In this document: positions 51,701-63,282 of the stretch, piece after piece
Layout: every line of letters begins with the position of its first letter
How positions within the stretch are numbered: position 1 is the stretch's first letter
The notes under the pieces: model-generated
What the model saw: the letters and a program-made list of their open reading frames with translations, nothing else
What the model was told of the DNA's origin: nothing
The model's database searches: none
Translations under genes and position numbers: made by a program
Assembly (NCBI RefSeq): GCF_039555335.1
Contig: NC_092628.1
Coordinates: forward strand, 95,491,782 to 95,555,781
Reading direction: 5' to 3'
Length of the DNA stretch: 64,000 nt
From: Amphiura filiformis
Lineage: Eukaryota > Echinodermata > Ophiuroidea > Amphilepidida > Amphiuridae

Positions 51701-54700
51701 GAAGGCTGGCGACAATTGAGCACAAATAACCATGACGTCATTGCTCTAGACAATTTCGGCGCGGGAATTTTGAATATCGCGTGTTAAGGGTCGGCTGTTT
51801 TTATGGTCAATACGAGTTTGTTTAAAATAAAACCATGTGATTCATGTTTTTCTAACATATAAGGCATAATGTTGTGTTCCTTTAATCATAAGCGGCGGAA
51901 ACTAATAGAATAATTTAAATAAAGCAATAATTGGGCATAATTTTGTTTTGTTTTCTTTTGTCTTTTTCTTTTGCCTGGGTTACTCATTCAGTGGATGTTT
52001 TAAGATATCCCTTGTTTTTCCATGAGGCCCAGGGGTCACATTAAAATATACATAATTAAAAAATATGCATACAAAATATGATATAAGCCAAAATAATCCA
52101 ACATAAGGTTCATGTTAATTCCTGAAACTATTGATAAGATTGTCGGTTCAAAATGATAATAAACCTAATCCAAATGAACAGTACATCGCATCAAAACGAA
52201 AAGTTACAGGATCAAAAATAAATGAGTAGGGATTTAATTTAGAAAATGAATACTACGAAATTAGAGTGTATGGATGGACAAAATTGCATGGTATGATCAG
52301 CATTTGATTGTGATGAGATTATTCCTAAGATGTTCTACATTACCCTTGTTCGAGAGTAATATCTGGTTTCCAAATGGAATCATGGGGTAGATAGATGACA
52401 TCGGTACCATCATAATCGGACGCATTCCAGGTCAAAAATTCGTCTCTCCAAACCTAGAGCGTCAATTAACGTTTATTTGAAAAGAAAGTAAATGAAACCA
52501 AAAGAAAAAAGCAGCAACAATTATTTTCATCCTAACAACAAAGCTCAACAAAATATAATATTCAATGTACATGTTTGTAACAATAATAATGGCGTAGAAG
52601 AGAATAAACCAAATTACCGAATGTGCGATTAGTGAATGATATAATGGTGTTTTTAATTGTCATGAAATATGACATTGAAACACAAATTGAACGAACTGTT
52701 TTGTGTGCGTTCTGCATGCCACCGCATCGGACAACTAGATCGATACCTCATATATTTTTTACATTTTAATGCAAGTTGAAATAATGTACCTGTATTACTG
52801 CGTTGTCTAACTTTATAGCTCTTTATTTGGCTGTTGATATTAAATTGATATATGAAAATGGAGGTGGAATATGGCACTTACTGTTTTCAGGTAAGAAAAA
52901 AGTGTGTACTGTTGGTTCCTTGTATCCTGCAATCATGACAATGGCAAAAAAAAGCATAAAATAATAGTTCCCCTTCTTGTTCGATAGAGTTCATTATTAT
53001 TCATGTAAAACAATTTATGCCTCATATTCAATAACATCAATTTTGGAGCAATAAGTCTACCAATTCATTAGTAGTGTCCCTTGAAACATTGCCTGTAAAA
53101 GCGAATCACTGACAAAATTAGCCACGGGATATGAAATTGTCTGTTAGCATGGTTAGACTATGTACATGATGTATGAATCGCTATTTTGCGCCGTGAATTC
53201 AATGATTGTCATAATACTGTCATCCATAATTACTTTAATACGCTCGTACATCACAGCGACCGATGTAAATATAAAAGCTCATAAATAGAACTCGCATTGA
53301 AATTCAAATAATAATTCTAAAAAAATGTAATGATTACTAAGTTGTTTTCCCTATTATGGTGGCTGTGTAAAGAAATCTATGTAATAACCCACAAAATATC
53401 AGAAAGACAACAATGCCAAACATTTCCAATATTTTTATACTTTTTTTTTATAAACGTAACCCCCGGGACGTAACCAGAGTCAGTTAACAAGTGAAGACCT
53501 GTGCGCAAAAAGACCGTAAGTCCACTAGGCCCCTAAACATGTATACACTAAAGTTACGTATACTTTCGTAGGGTTTTATAATGTTTAATACATGTTCCAG
53601 GGTTTTGGCCCCTGAACATGTATAAAACATTACCAAACTATACGAAACTATACGCAACTTAAGTGTATACATGTTGAGGGGCCAAGTGGACTTACAGTCT
53701 TCTTGCGCTCAGGTCTTCAAGTGTAGCACAACCCACAGAAATTTACTTCGCGTGTTCGAATTTCAAGCGGGTCTAGAAAAGGGATGGTAAAAAGTGCTTA
53801 AGTTCTCTTTCACGTGTCGTCATGCAATTTTCAGTGAATTTCTTGAAAACATGTCTCAACCTATTGAAGAGATTCATCAGGAATACAGTTATCAGATATC
53901 AAAGTTTTCATAGTAAAAATTCGGGTCGCCGGTTCGGTACTCGAAAAAAAAAGAGCACAGAGTCGAATCGGAAAAAATTATGGCCCAAAATTACACCAGG
54001 GCAACTCGGAAGGATTCGCAGTCAATTGAAATGAAATCCTCAATTGCAGAACATGCCAGTAAAGAAAACCATCTTATTAACTGGGACAATCCAAAATTCT
54101 AGCTACGGACGACACGAGAAACACCAGATGGATAAGGGAATCTATCTGGATCCGGAGGAAATCACGACCAAGCATGAAAGAGAGCCTAATGAACGGCGAC
54201 GAGGGGGCCTTCCAACTGAGTCACGTGACTCACGTCTATGACCAATTGATCCTGAGGGCGTCATCATCTTCCGATGACGTCATACCATCCAACAAGGGAT
54301 CTATTGGCATATACCATTGAGAAAGGCAACAGATAGGATTGCCGAAACTGTATGGAAAACGTGAGTTTTTTCTTGGAATTTTTACTATGAAAACTTTGAT
54401 ATATGTCTCAACCTACATCCGAATTCTGGAGGAGTATATGGTCGAATCCAACGAAAAGTGTACACGGCATGTTCAGGGCCATAACTTAAAAGTATTAATC
54501 AATTGGCTTTCGGTTTTGTATTGTGTTTATTCGCCTTGATCATACGCTTCGCGCCATATATAATAAGACCCCTTCTGTGAAAAACTTAGACACAGAGCCC
54601 CCAAAACATGCTATTTTTACCCATTTTTTCAAAATATTTCTTAAAGTATTTTTAAAAACATATATATCAGTTATGAAAAGAAGTCATTGGATTGAATCTA

Positions 54701-57700
54701 AATTGATTTCCTGAAAGGTGTGTATTCAAAGATTGCCTGTTCAATTTTTCACATATTTGTACATAATTATGAATTTTTTGTGATAATGTTTTTAGTGGTA
54801 TTTTTTTACATTACCTACGAATACAATTTTTCATAGCACTAGATATATCTTTAAAAAATGGAAATCACTAATAAATGCGCAATTGATACAAGCTTTGATA
54901 TGTCCAATACTGAAATGCATTGCATTCGGACATCTTTATTATTGTGTTTAGCTGCCAGAAATTTTAAATGGCACAAAGGTAGGTTTGGTAAAAAATATGC
55001 ATTACCTCCGAATACATGTTAAAAGCTGTGCCATTTCCACAAAGTGAGAGAATAGTAAACAATAGTTAAGCAATAGGTGCAGGGTAATACACTCTTTATT
55101 TCTACCAAGTTTCAATAGCCTGCGTTTAAATATTTCTGAGATGTCAACAATAAAAGCAAGTATTCGTAGGTAAATTTCGGTAACCGAATGTTACCTACGA
55201 ATACAATTTGACATCATGACAGTATTGTGAAACACCGCCATTCATGCCAATGCCCATATTGGTACATAACAAAGGCCTGTATGTTTGCTATCAAATCATA
55301 TGTCAATGAAAGTTGCGAATTCACATACATGCCCACCATGCAAAACTGAATACGGCTTAATTGGTGAAAAATATGTACTGAAATAGACGACGGTCTGCTC
55401 ATTTGAAAGAAAAATCAGATTCAAAGAAGATTAGAAGGGGATAAATACTTGGATTTGTCAACTGTCATGTGTGCTCCATTTTAAATGTTTACCGACCTTC
55501 TGGTTTCTGAGTAATTTGTGTCCAAATTGATTTATTCGAAGGTAACTTTTGACGTTTTCGCTAAGGTTACCTACGAATACCATGGAAAAAACGACTGTTC
55601 TCATTGTCTCATGATCTAGACAACACATTGATGGACCCTGGTATAAAGCTAATTGTAGTTGCCCTCAAACGAAAGGCCACAAGACGTAACTGACTCCAAG
55701 ATGGACTTCACAAGTCTGCAATAACGGTTTTAAGCGATTTGTGTGCAATATAAGCAAATTAAAGTCACTTTAGTGCCTTCGTTTCTTACTTCAATCCTCT
55801 TTCAACCGCTGTGAACCGACATTATTAATACATGATAGGGTCTAAAGTATCAATAAACGCACATAAAGAAAATAAAACATTTAAAGTGCTTTATAAAATG
55901 AAGTTTTGATTGCGATATCCACCAAAAGTCTAATTCTTACCTACAAATACTGAAATGTTACTTACGAATACAGCATAATACATGACATGTGCGATGAAGT
56001 GTCCCAACCAATGGAAATTAATTGTCAAAAACTTTAAGCGGTACCCCAGGACACTATTATTACCCATATACGGATTCATTCAACAATTATTTATTATGTA
56101 AAATTGCTGATTAACTACTTGTATATCAAAATGAAGTGGTCAAAATCTTGCTAAAAGCATCAACATTTTTTGATCTAAGGTAATAGCATTTATTCATTTG
56201 GACGTACCATCTGAAAGAGATCTAAAAACTACCATTGTATTAATACATTACCATAATAGCAAAATTTAAACCTCTAAACGCAATATAGATATTGTTAAAT
56301 CGCTCATGTTACCTACGAATACCCGGGTTTCTTCACCTTTTCATTGTATAAAGCGTTAGGTGTATGCGTATAATTCCTTATATTCTTGAAAACATATATC
56401 CTACTCGTTCTAATACAATGTGTAAATTGATTCATACTCATTTGATATATAAAATACAGAAACTGACCTTAACTTCATTTTCCAAAAATAATCTAGCATA
56501 AATTGACTAAGATCACCTTGATCGCGTTATAAAAATAAAAACAAATATTTTCTGGTTGAGCTAGCATTTTCCTCACACCCTGTGGTCTACTTTACACAAA
56601 AAAAGCGTTAAAAGGAATATTCCATTTGTTTTAGGTTGATTAGTATTGCGATAGTGAAAGCATCCTAGTGGTATTCGTAGGTAACATTGGGTTTTGATAT
56701 CACATTTACTATCACACGTCCTGGATTTATTTTTCAAGATTAGCAATGGCACTTTTGGTTCCTATAAGGCCAATATGTCATCAATCAATGGGCAAAAGGA
56801 AAAAATTGTGGAGACATTTTTATTTCGGACTTTTTTTTTTGGCCCGTGAACACTTTTGGTTGGATTCGACCATATAATTAAAGAGAAAATGACATTTGAG
56901 CGTGGTTTTCACCACTGTTCTATGCCTATGGTCTAGATATTCTATAGCGATGGTAAAAGGTGCTTCTCTTTCGCTCACAAATACGTGTCGTCATGCAATT
57001 TTCTGTGAATTTCTTGAAAACATGTCTCAACTTAAAGACCCGTTCAGTGATCCCAGCGCAAGTGTAAAAAAATTAAAATTGTTTATAAATTGCTTAAAAG
57101 TGAAGGATAAGTCATTCAAATTGTCATTTGGTATTTTTGAAATGAGAAATATGGCAAAAAATGGATGAGCAAATAACTGAATGGGCCTTTAAATCTGAAA
57201 TCTGGAGGAGTATGATTAAGGAGAAAGTGACATTTGAGAGTTGTTTTCACTACTGGTCTATGCCTATGGTCTATATATTCCATAGCGGTGGTAAAAAGTG
57301 CTTCTCTTTTGCTCACAAATTACGTGTCGTCGTGCAATATTCTGTGAATTTCTTGAAAACATGTCTCAACCTAAATCTGAAATCTGGAGGAGTATAAATC
57401 TGAAATCTGGAGGAGTATAATTAAAAAGAAAATGACTTTTGAGCGTTGTTTTCATCGCTGCTTCTATGCCCGAATTAAACAGGTTTGTGTACCAAACATA
57501 TTCACATGCATCTTGCTCGTTGTGTGACGGATGAAGATCGAATTGTAATGGACCAGAGTTTCCATACCGATAGTAAAACGTGCTTCTGTTGCGTTGAAGT
57601 TATGTATATAGCTTCAAATTTCAAGATGGCAACCCAAGAATCGATGGTCAAGTGGTCTAGTGCATTGGAACACATGTACTATACTGGTATTAGTTCGATA

Positions 57701-60700
57701 TACACAAAACTTTTCGACATCATTCGCAAAAGGTTATAAAAGGTTGTCAGAAAACGTTTAAATGTCGGGTTATATAAAGAGTACATTAATGGTATAAAAC
57801 GTTTTCATAACATTAAATAACATTTTTGTTGGTAATTTACTGCACAGGAAACACAAATGTTTTACAGAAAACATTTAAATGTCGGGTTATATAAAGGGAA
57901 GAAAACGTTTTAATAACATTCCAAAAACATTTTTGACAACTTGGTACAAATCATTCTAAACTGAATGTTATTTTGGGGTTGAAAAAATATTTTTTGCAAA
58001 AAATGTTTGCCCAAAATAGTTACATTAACCATGATAACGTTTTTAAAATGTTTTCACGACCTTTATATAACCCGACATTTAAATGTTATTAAAGCGTTTT
58101 GTAAAAAAACATTTTAAGAACATTTTGCTGTGTTTGCTGGGTACAAATATTTTAACATAACGTTATTTAAGTGTTGACAAAATATTTGGCCAAAAATGTT
58201 TTCAAAAATAGTTTACAATGACATTTCGAAAACATTCTAAAAATATTGTTGTAGTGTGTTTTCATACAAAACATTTTAAAACGATTTCATGACCTTTATA
58301 TAACCCGACATTTTAATGTTATTAAAACGTTTTTACCTAAACCAAAACCCAAAATATAACTTATTTAAAACGTTTTATAAACGTTTTTGTGTTTGCTGGG
58401 TAGTCAATACTCGATATCCTGTTAAACCTTGCTGCCGGTTTGTTGGCCTTTAAGTACTTTATTTGTACTTTCATATAGCCTATTGCAAGAAATGTTATGG
58501 GCGACTTCAACATTGACCTCTTAAAGGTTGACAGTCATGCATGACTATCTTGAACTCATATATTCATACTCATTGATACCTTCGATCTACAAACCAACCA
58601 GAATCACAGAGTCTTCACTCAGCAACAATTATTGATAATATATTGACTAATAATGAAGACATTATAAAATCCTCAATTGTAGTTACTGATTTAACTGACC
58701 ATTTTCCAACAACGTTGTCAACTAACCTGGAGTATACTAACACTTCTGATAAAGCACAGAAAGTCATATATAAGAGAAATCATTTTGATGGTAATATCAC
58801 TAAATTAAAACAGAAGCTTTCGGAAGTCCAATGGAATGAAATTTTAAATGGAAAAAAAAATGCAAATGATGATTATAATAATTGTTTTGTAACTTTTGAC
58901 AAGCTATACAATGAATGTATTCCACTGGAAAAACGCAGAAGTAACCGAAAAAAGGAACCAATATCTCCATGGATCACAAAAGGTTTACTGGCGAGTATAA
59001 ACAAGAAAAATAAATTATATAAATGTTATCTCAACTCCCCTAGCAAAGAACGACTTCAAAAGTTCAAAACCTATAAAAATAAACTTAACATGCTTATACG
59101 TAAATCAAAACGGAAATATTTTTTCTCAAAATTTGAACACGCCAAAACTGATATGAGGCAGACATGGAAAACAATCAATAATGTTTTAGGTAAAGACCAT
59201 AAGCAATCCTCACAAAGTAAATATAAGGATGAGTGTGGAAATTCCATTACAAATCCTCAAGATATTTCAAATGCATTTAATGATTTTTTTTTTATTTGTT
59301 AACATAGGGCCTAAACTTGCATCAAATATACATAGTACAGCTAAAAATTATTATGATTATCTTGGTGACATTAAGTCTAATAGTATGTATTTTAAACCTG
59401 AAAGATATATCACGAAGATAATTGATAAGTTCAACCCAAAGAAGGGTGCTGGTAATGACAACATCTCAAACTTTATTATGAAAAGAGTAGTAAATGAAAT
59501 AGTGAAACCTCTCACGATGATTTTCAATCTATCTATTTCAACTGGGGTTGTTCTAGACAAGTTAAAAATAGCAAAGGTTGAACCAATTTATAAAAAGGAT
59601 GATGCCGAGCAATTGTCAAACTACCGACCAATTTCACTACTACCATGTTTCTCTAAAATTTTAGAAAGACTTGTGTTTAACAGAATGTGTTCATTATATT
59701 GATGCCCATGAAATCCTTAATGACAAACAGTTTGGGTTTCGTCCCAAGCACTCAACCTATATGGCTATTTTACAACTTGTAGATAAGATCAACAATGCCG
59801 TTGAGACAAACGAAACTACAATAGGTATCTTTCTTGACTTATCAACAGCATTTGATACCATTGATCATAATATACTTTTGCATAAATTGGAACATTACGG
59901 ATTTCGTGGAATTGCATTAGAATGGTTTGAAAGCTATTTATGTAATAGGAAACAACATGTTTCATATAACTCATGCGAGTCTAAACATAAAGATATTATC
60001 TGCGGTGTTCCCCAAGGGTCCATATTAGGCCCTCTACTCTTTATACTTTATGTAAATGATATAACCAACACTTCAAATGTTCTAGATTTTATCCTGTTCG
60101 CTGATGATACAACTATTCTGTACTTGCATCCCAACATTAAATATCAAATCAATCTTATAAACGAAGAACTAAAAGAAGTTAACAATTGGTTCAAAGCTAA
60201 CAAATAATAAGTTAATGCTAGCAAAACGAACTATATGATTCTTGGAACACCGCATATGGTATCAAATTTGGATAAATCTGATATAAATGTAACTTAAGAC
60301 AATACCTGTTTGGAGAGAGTTAAACATACCAAATTTCTAGGTGTGTTAATTGACGAATGCCTTACATGGAAACATCACATTGATTGTGCGTCCAAAACAA
60401 TTGCTAGAAATGTTGGTGTAATAAATAAACTTAAACACTTTGTCCCTAACCGTATATTATTCACTCTTTACTGTACCCTTATCTTGCCGTATTTAAACTA
60501 TGGTATACTTATCTGGGGAAATACTTGTAAATCCTATTTAGACAAACTTGTCAAGCTCCAAAAGTGGGCAATAAGGACAATTTCTAATAGTCACTACAAC
60601 AGAAGTCATACTGCACCCATTTTTGCCAAATACAATGCTCTAACCGTCATTGACACGTATACTTTAGCTCTTGATCAGAGCCCTCGCAGTACCTTAGAAG

Positions 60701-61935
60701 ATCCAGAGATCCCCAAGTAAAATAAACCCAAGCAAGTGACTAGTATTAGTAAAGAAAATGTATATAGGCCAATCCATTCTGTAAAAATTAATACCACTCC
60801 CATGCATCACCCAGCAGTACATGTATTTGTACAGAGCTTGCCGAAGGCAAGCTTCACTATAAACAAGTCACCAACAAGTAAAAGTAGGACCACTTACAGA
60901 TCACTGTCTACCTGAGATATTGGTCTACCCAACACACCAACCGCGAAAGTCCAGTGACCGACGCGCCAGCCGGTCTTTACTATAGTGTCAGAGGGCATAT
61001 GGCATGGTTTTTTCATTTTTTCTTTCAATTGGATGGAAAATAGGTTGGCTTTGGAGCAAAGCTAGTATACTTTTGAATTGGGTGTTTATATGTATAGATA
61101 CTCCATGAATGAACTACCTTCCTCATTTAAATATTACTTTAAGAAAGGGTCTGATATCCACAACTATTCGACAAGACACTGTAACAACTACAATCTAACT
61201 AAAAATAAGAAAACATTTTCGGATCATTCTGTTCGTACTAGCGGTCCCTATCTTTGGAATACACTAGAAAATGAATTTAAGCAATCTGAATCAGTTAAAC
61301 ATTTCCGTAATCAATTTAAGCAAAAGCTTACTTCAACTTAAGTTTGATATTTTTTCTTCTCTTTTGAGCACTTAAAACAAATTTAACCTATGGTTTATAA
61401 ATTTCTATGAGCCCCGTCCTTGTCTTGTTCCGTAGTTGTACTATTTGGCTTTGTTTTTGTTTTTTAAATATTTTTTTGTTTGTTTTTGTTTCAAACCCTA
61501 TAGGGGAAGGCATTTTACAGGCCTATTTGGCCTTCCAGCCTTCTCCTCCATAACATGTCTTGTTAATTGTTGTAATTAAGTTATTTTTCTGATTTTGATG
61601 TATTTTGATAATTTAATATTGTCTGATTTTGAAGTATGTAATTATGTATTAATTTCATATGGAAATAAATGATGAATGAATGAATGATTTACATGATGTT
61701 TACGTAATTTGAGATTCAATCAAAGTGCAATGTGGCCACTTTTTAACTTCAACACCGATTATTTCCATGTTCATTTTCTCGGTAATTCGATAACTTTAAT
61801 ATAGCATCAGTACAGGTAAGCAATTAAGCTGATCATGAAAAGCAAGAAAATAGTTTTCTCATTTATTTGGGAGGGACTATTTCCGATTTTATGCATCATG
61901 TTGTGCAGGTTGCCGTGTGTAACTGAATTGTAATA

Positions 61936-61973
<38 letters not shown>

Positions 61974-62366
61974 TACGTTTTGTATACTTGTAGAGGTGTG
62001 GGGGAAAAAGCTAGTGAGGATGTATTATGTGTGTTAGGATTTTTAATTATATACATAGTATTGTACTGTCAATCGAAAAAGAGAAAATCTGTCTCATCCA
62101 TAAACCAAATTAAAAGTCACGTCTGGTTGCACAATAATTCAAGACTCTGGAGTCAAAATCAAGGTCATTCGAACTGGTATTAAACTAATTTAAACACTCT
62201 AATTACATTTAGTTACTTAAACGTACCATTTCAATCAGGTTAACAAAGATAGGTCTGAAAGTGACATTTGTTGTAGTCGAAGTTTTTATCACGGGTCGAA
62301 TATGAATGGTTGAATAATCTTTCATCAGGAAATCTCGCAATTCTCGATGTGAAGAACCGTAACAAC
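48753..62366 (-). CDS. Nicotinic-receptor-like Cys-loop channel subunit, lacking first exon
   Basis: Exons in coding order: 62227-62366, 52882-52926 (45 bp), 52344-52453 (110 bp), 50965-51186, 49885-50198 and 48753-49294. Splice sites and phases agree; 457 residues are visible. The 45- and 110-bp exons equal those of vertebrate CHRN genes. The order is: N-terminal helix ([15 protein letters not shown]), NVTF glycosylation site, [11 protein letters not shown] (loop A), the Cys-loop (C-x13-C with FPFD), SWTYNG (loop B), YSCC (loop C, the alpha-type vicinal cysteines), M1, M2 ([20 protein letters not shown]), M3, a cytoplasmic loop and M4 near the end. Family members are pentameric ligand-gated channels of the plasma membrane. 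Oddities: the loop A Tyr position is Glu, the -1' Glu of the pore is Ser, position 2' is Gln and 16' is Lys. Ligand and ion selectivity cannot be told from sequence. No signal-peptide exon was found up to 64000. Confidence 0.95.
50430..50745. mobile_element. Inverted-repeat element in channel intron
   Basis: Left CTTTTATAGGCAACAGTAAA then CCGTTGAGGGCGTAATGGGT; right arm is its diverged complement (ACTCATCACGCCCTCAACGG then TTTCGGTTGCCTATAAAAGG). About 315 bp, within the intron between the Cys-loop exon and the M1-M2 exon. Confidence 0.65.
51539..51880. mobile_element. CTCCGGCAATC-family MITE, copy 2
   Basis: Left end GTCTCCGGCAATCACAACAT; right end ATAATGTTGTG followed by TTCCTTTAA. The right end has lost the GCCGGAGAC portion, so this copy is end-truncated. 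It lies in the channel intron upstream of the Cys-loop exon. Confidence 0.65.
53488..53720. mobile_element. Palindromic MITE, about 230 bp
   Basis: Nearly a full palindrome: AAGTGAAGACCTG on the left and CAGGTCTTCAAGT on the right. Inside are GTAAGTCCACTAGGCCCCTA against GGGGCCAAGTGGACTTAC, and ACATGTATACAC against GTGTATACATGT. Lies in the 9.3-kb channel intron. Confidence 0.75.
54435..56876. mobile_element. 2.4-kb non-autonomous element with a recurring 14-bp motif
   Basis: Ends are inverted repeats: TATATGGTCGAATCCAAC, G/C, then AAAAGTGT on the left; ACACTTTTGGTTGGATTCGA, then CCATATA on the right. The motif TTACCTACGAATAC or a close variant occurs ten times. Plus orientation: 54811, 55002, 55191, 55567, 55937, 55958 and 56309. 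Minus orientation: 55160, 55532 and 56671. There is no open frame resembling a transposase. The related uninterrupted sequence at 57405-57430 (GGAGTATAATTAAA) shows the empty target, so the insertion duplicated at most TATA. Confidence 0.75.
57034..57190. mobile_element. MITE related to 39501-39847
   Basis: Left end AAAGACCCGTTCAGTGATCC, right end AATAACTGAATGGGCCTTT. Shares GTTTATAAATTGCTTA and TTTTTGAAATGAGAAAT with the larger copy in SDR intron 4 and is internally deleted relative to it. Confidence 0.6.
57700..58400. repeat. AACGTTTT/GTTTGCTGG repeat cluster in channel intron
   Basis: Multiple partial units of the family seen at 11948, 26580 and 31049, ending AACGTTTTTGTGTTTGCTGG. Recurrent phrases are TATATAACCCGACATTT and GTGTGTTTTCATACAAAAC. 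Non-coding. Confidence 0.65.
58490..61690 (+). mobile_element. Jockey-superfamily LINE, 5' truncated, largest copy of its family here
   Basis: It starts inside the endonuclease (MGDFNIDLL at 58498, then [19 protein letters not shown] and [13 protein letters not shown]). A linker follows, and then the reverse transcriptase: [109 protein letters not shown]. The C-terminus ([16 protein letters not shown]) stops at 61341, and an (ATGA)n tail is at 61666-61689. Frameshifts near 58548, 59290, 59700 and 60210 plus the 399-bp insertion at 60666-61064 inactivate it. The same family is nested at 33965-35660. It lies in channel intron 1 in antisense to the channel. Confidence 0.88.
60666..61064. mobile_element. 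399-bp insertion in the LINE, with 8-9-bp target duplication
   Basis: The LINE frame breaks after DTYTLAL and resumes at [13 protein letters not shown]. The intervening 399 bp are flanked by GTATACTTT (60657-60665 and 61065-61073). Ends are weakly inverted (AGCTCTTG and CAAAGCT). An 8-bp duplication with short inverted ends would fit a hAT-type MITE. It has no coding capacity. Confidence 0.75.
61938..61969. repeat. (TA)n microsatellite
   Basis: About 15 AT dinucleotides without interruption, in the channel intron just before exon 62227-62366. Confidence 0.95.
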
Positions 62367-62998
62367 CTAGGGAAAGCCACAAGAACACATTAGTAGAAAT
62401 TAAATGTGGGTAATCTAATTGACAGCATCGTCAAAATTTGACAGTTTGACACCTGAAGAACTTAGGCAAGAAAGTTTTTATTTTCTCATAACCCCAGTAG
62501 AATTTAAGGCCCGTTTGCTTTGCAGGAAGGCGATGAAATAACGCGAATCTACATATATAATAAAGTCACCATTTACCCGACTGCTGTATGTAGTTGTGCC
62601 GGTTTTATTTGAAATGAAATTTAACCTCGCCTTTCAGAAACGAGAGCAAAAGATACTAATGCGTGATAAAAGGTCCATCTACTCTGTCAATTTGGATGCA
62701 TTTCATTAAAAAATTAGATCTTATTAAAGTGTCCTTGAAATACCATTTGGAAAATTAAAATGTTTGCATTGAAGAAAAACAACAATTATGATAAATGACA
62801 CAAAGAGCATATATGAAATGTACTCAAATTTGATGTTTAAATATAAGGCATCTATAATATGTCTTTGTATGGATTTATCAGTATTAGAATTGAGCTTTTT
62901 TGAAATGTATGTACTTTGTAATGTTTAAATAAATACACGCAATGACTGCATTTTTTGATGTATTTGGTTTCACTATTTCACTCGTATTTGTAATTTAA

Positions 62999-63282
62999 AA
63001 GATGTCTCCGGCAATCAAAACATCATGCCTTACATGTTAGGAAATTAATTATCAAGCACGAATGACGTGGTTTTATTTTAAACAAACTCGTATTGATCAT
63101 AAAAACGAATTAATACAGCCGCCTCTCAACACGTGATATTCAAAATTCCCGGGCGCCGAAATGGCTGTTTTTATTTGTTTAATGGTTAATATGAGCTTGT
63201 TTTAAATAAACCGTGTGATTTGTGCTTGATAATTATTTTTCTAACATATAAGGTATAATGTTGTGATTGCAGGAGACATCCT
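62999..63282. mobile_element. CTCCGGCAATC-family MITE, copy 3
   Basis: Flanked by TTAA (62995-62998 and 63283-63286). Ends are AAGATGTCTCCGGCAATC and GATTGCAGGAGACATCCT in mirrored form. About 115 bp of the middle found in copy 1 is missing. Confidence 0.7.

Larger units (their letters stand above)
53774..57475. repeat. Dispersed repeat block with three related units
   Basis: The phrase GTGAATTTCTTGAAAACATG followed by TCTCAAC occurs near 53835, 57004 and 57346, preceded each time by a GGTAAAA(A)GTGCTT motif. The phrase TCTGGAGGAGTAT occurs at 54426, 57191, 57380 and 57405. The units are copies of one non-coding repeat into which the element at 54435-56876 and the MITE at 57034-57190 were inserted. 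Confidence 0.65.
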
